In this document: positions 23,273 through 24,070 of the stretch, in pieces
Layout: every line of letters starts with the position of its first letter
Position numbering within the stretch: position 1 is the first letter of the stretch
Assembly (NCBI GenBank): GCA_031290005.1
Contig: JAITOJ010000003.1
Location: forward strand, 1 to 24,070
Origin: Treponema sp.
GTDB taxonomy: Bacteria; Spirochaetota; Spirochaetia; Treponematales; Treponemataceae
Length of the DNA stretch: 24,070 nucleotides
Direction of reading: 5' to 3'
Program-made: the position numbers and the translations under genes
Notes under the pieces: generated by a model
Told to the model about the DNA's origin: nothing
Databases searched by the model: none
The model's input: only the letters and a program-made list of their open reading frames with translations

Positions 23273-23629
23273 CTACTTAATTACTTCTTCAACAAACAAT
23301 ACATGTCCCGGAAATTCCGTCTGCAAAGACAAAAGCCCGGCCTGTAAAAAATCCACCGCATACCCAAGCTGTCCGGCAGCCTTTACCGCTTCCGGGACGT
23401 CCGCCGGGCTTTCCGCTTCCGCGCTGAAATCCAGCGAACCCCGCTCCGGGGCATCCGATGTCACCACGATGCCCGCGGTCCTGGACAGGGTTTCCATGGT
23501 GGTTCGAAGCAGTATGGTGACCGCCGCGCACACAATGTCTTTCCCCGCCGCGTCATACCGGGCGTGTCCCTCGGCGCGGCACCAGCCAAAACGACCATCT
23601 GCATACCGCGCAAGTATAACCCGAATCAT
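23273..23629 (-). CDS. prp: Ribosomal-processing cysteine protease Prp
   Basis: 118 residues. Prp removes an N-terminal extension from L27 in Staphylococcus and other Firmicutes. The family signature is present: His22 in EGHARYD and Cys34 in GKDIVCAAVTILL, the same spacing as the catalytic pair of the staphylococcal enzyme. The rest matches in length. It lies in the usual place between rplU (21-nt gap) and rpmA (20-nt gap). The ribosome site is weak. Since the L27 here has no extension, its substrate is unclear. Confidence 0.88.
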   Translation of the reverse strand: MIRVILARYADGRFGWCRAEGHARYDAAGKDIVCAAVTILLRTTMETLSRTAGIVVTSDAPERGSLDFSAEAESPADVPEAVKAAGQLGYAVDFLQAGLLSLQTEFPGHVLFVEEVIK

Positions 23630-23650
23630 TCGCCAAGACCGCCGTTTGCG

Positions 23651-23965
23651 TTACGCGACGACGATATCTTCAACTCGGATTTTGGTGTGCCCCTGCCGGT
23701 GGCCGATGGTTCGGCGGTAATCCTTCTTGCTCTTGTATTTCAACACGATTATCTTGCGGTCCCGGTAGGAATCTTCCACCACCGCTTTTACCGCCGCGCC
23801 CTTCACATAGGGCGCGCCCACCGTGGCTTTGCCGTCATCGCTTATCAGCAGAACCGTGTCAATATCAAGGGACGCGCCCTTTTCGGCGTCAAGTTTGTCC
23901 ACTGAAAGCACCGCGCCTTTTTCAGCCTTATACTGTTTCCCCTTATACTCAACTAATGCATACAT
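23651..23965 (-). CDS. rplU: 50S ribosomal protein L21
   Basis: 104 residues, usual length. N-terminal MYALVEYKGKQYKAEKG and the signature YRRTIGHRQGHTKIRVEDI near the end identify L21. AGAGG lies six bases before the ATG. First gene of an eight-gene operon (rplU, prp, rpmA, obgE, nadD, yqeK, LCP, rsfS) with a clear promoter about 40 nt upstream. Confidence 0.97.
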   Translation of the reverse strand: MYALVEYKGKQYKAEKGAVLSVDKLDAEKGASLDIDTVLLISDDGKATVGAPYVKGAAVKAVVEDSYRDRKIIVLKYKSKKDYRRTIGHRQGHTKIRVEDIVVA

Positions 23966-24012
23966 CGGTCACCTCTTTGTCTGTTATTGTCGTTTTATGC
24001 GACGTAAGAAAG

Positions 24013-24042
24013 ATAATACCGAATTTGCGGGGAATGTGTCAA
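24013..24042 (-). promoter_or_regulatory. Promoter of the rplU operon
   Basis: Minus strand: -35 TTGACA (24037-24042), 18-bp spacer, -10 TATTAT (24013-24018). The start is expected near 24006, giving a leader of about 40 nt before the rplU ATG. No strong leader hairpin is visible. Confidence 0.75.
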
Positions 24043-24070
24043 GCGGCGCTGTTGAATTGCGAGCAATTCG

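Noticed and set aside
24054..24069. GAATTGC-GA-GCAATTC palindrome upstream of the rplU promoter
   Set aside because: Only 7 bp per arm and cut by the window edge; it could be a terminator or chance.

Overview
The window looks like chromosome of a spirochaete, most likely a gut-type Treponema. This rests on three things: the gene order rplU-prp-rpmA-obgE-nadD-yqeK-LCP-rsfS, a high load of lipoproteins and one-off envelope proteins with no wider family that I recognise, and small protein families that I recall from treponemes. The species call is inference. I see no transposase, integrase, phage gene, CRISPR array or rRNA.

Layout. At 1-1785 (+) lies a signal peptidase I whose start is cut by the window edge. 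At 1838-5936 (-) a tight five-gene operon encodes a beta-propeller-like lipoprotein, two membrane proteins, a small SH3-like lipoprotein and a membrane-anchored pseudokinase-like protein. At 6042-6710 (-) is a coiled-coil/PD-(D/E)XK protein. It is followed by a gene-free stretch (6711-7017) filled by a 23-bp palindromic tandem array. At 7018-10770 (-) is a 1250-residue lipoprotein with fibronectin-III-type repeats and a duplicated C-terminal module. It is divergent from a small XRE-family regulator (10923-11225), and a 21-bp palindrome lies between them.

At 11261-14693 (+) come a Uma2-family protein, a small gene with an apparently non-canonical start, a decayed gene, and recG. Then follow tRNA-Val (-), a seven-bladed WD40 lipoprotein (+), a conserved-looking envelope protein of unknown function (-), and a TraB/PrgY-family membrane protein (+). 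From 19035 to the right edge (-) is the housekeeping operon: ribosomal proteins L21 and L27, the protease Prp, the ribosome-assembly GTPase Obg, NAD synthesis (NadD), YqeK, an LCP-family protein and the ribosomal silencing factor RsfS.

How it works together. The right-hand operon couples 50S assembly, NAD synthesis and ribosome silencing. The left half is mainly cell envelope: a secretion protease plus at least four predicted lipoproteins. Promoters are unusually readable. Several sigma70-type boxes with 17-18 bp spacing can be placed, and at four genes the -10 box ends only 6-8 nt before the start codon with no Shine-Dalgarno sequence, which suggests leaderless mRNAs. The most interesting items are the palindromic array with its inverted last unit, the leaderless promoter set, the unexplained five-gene envelope operon, the fibronectin lipoprotein with its probable operator, the C9 tract in the TraB gene, and a Prp protease beside an L27 that lacks the usual cleavable extension.
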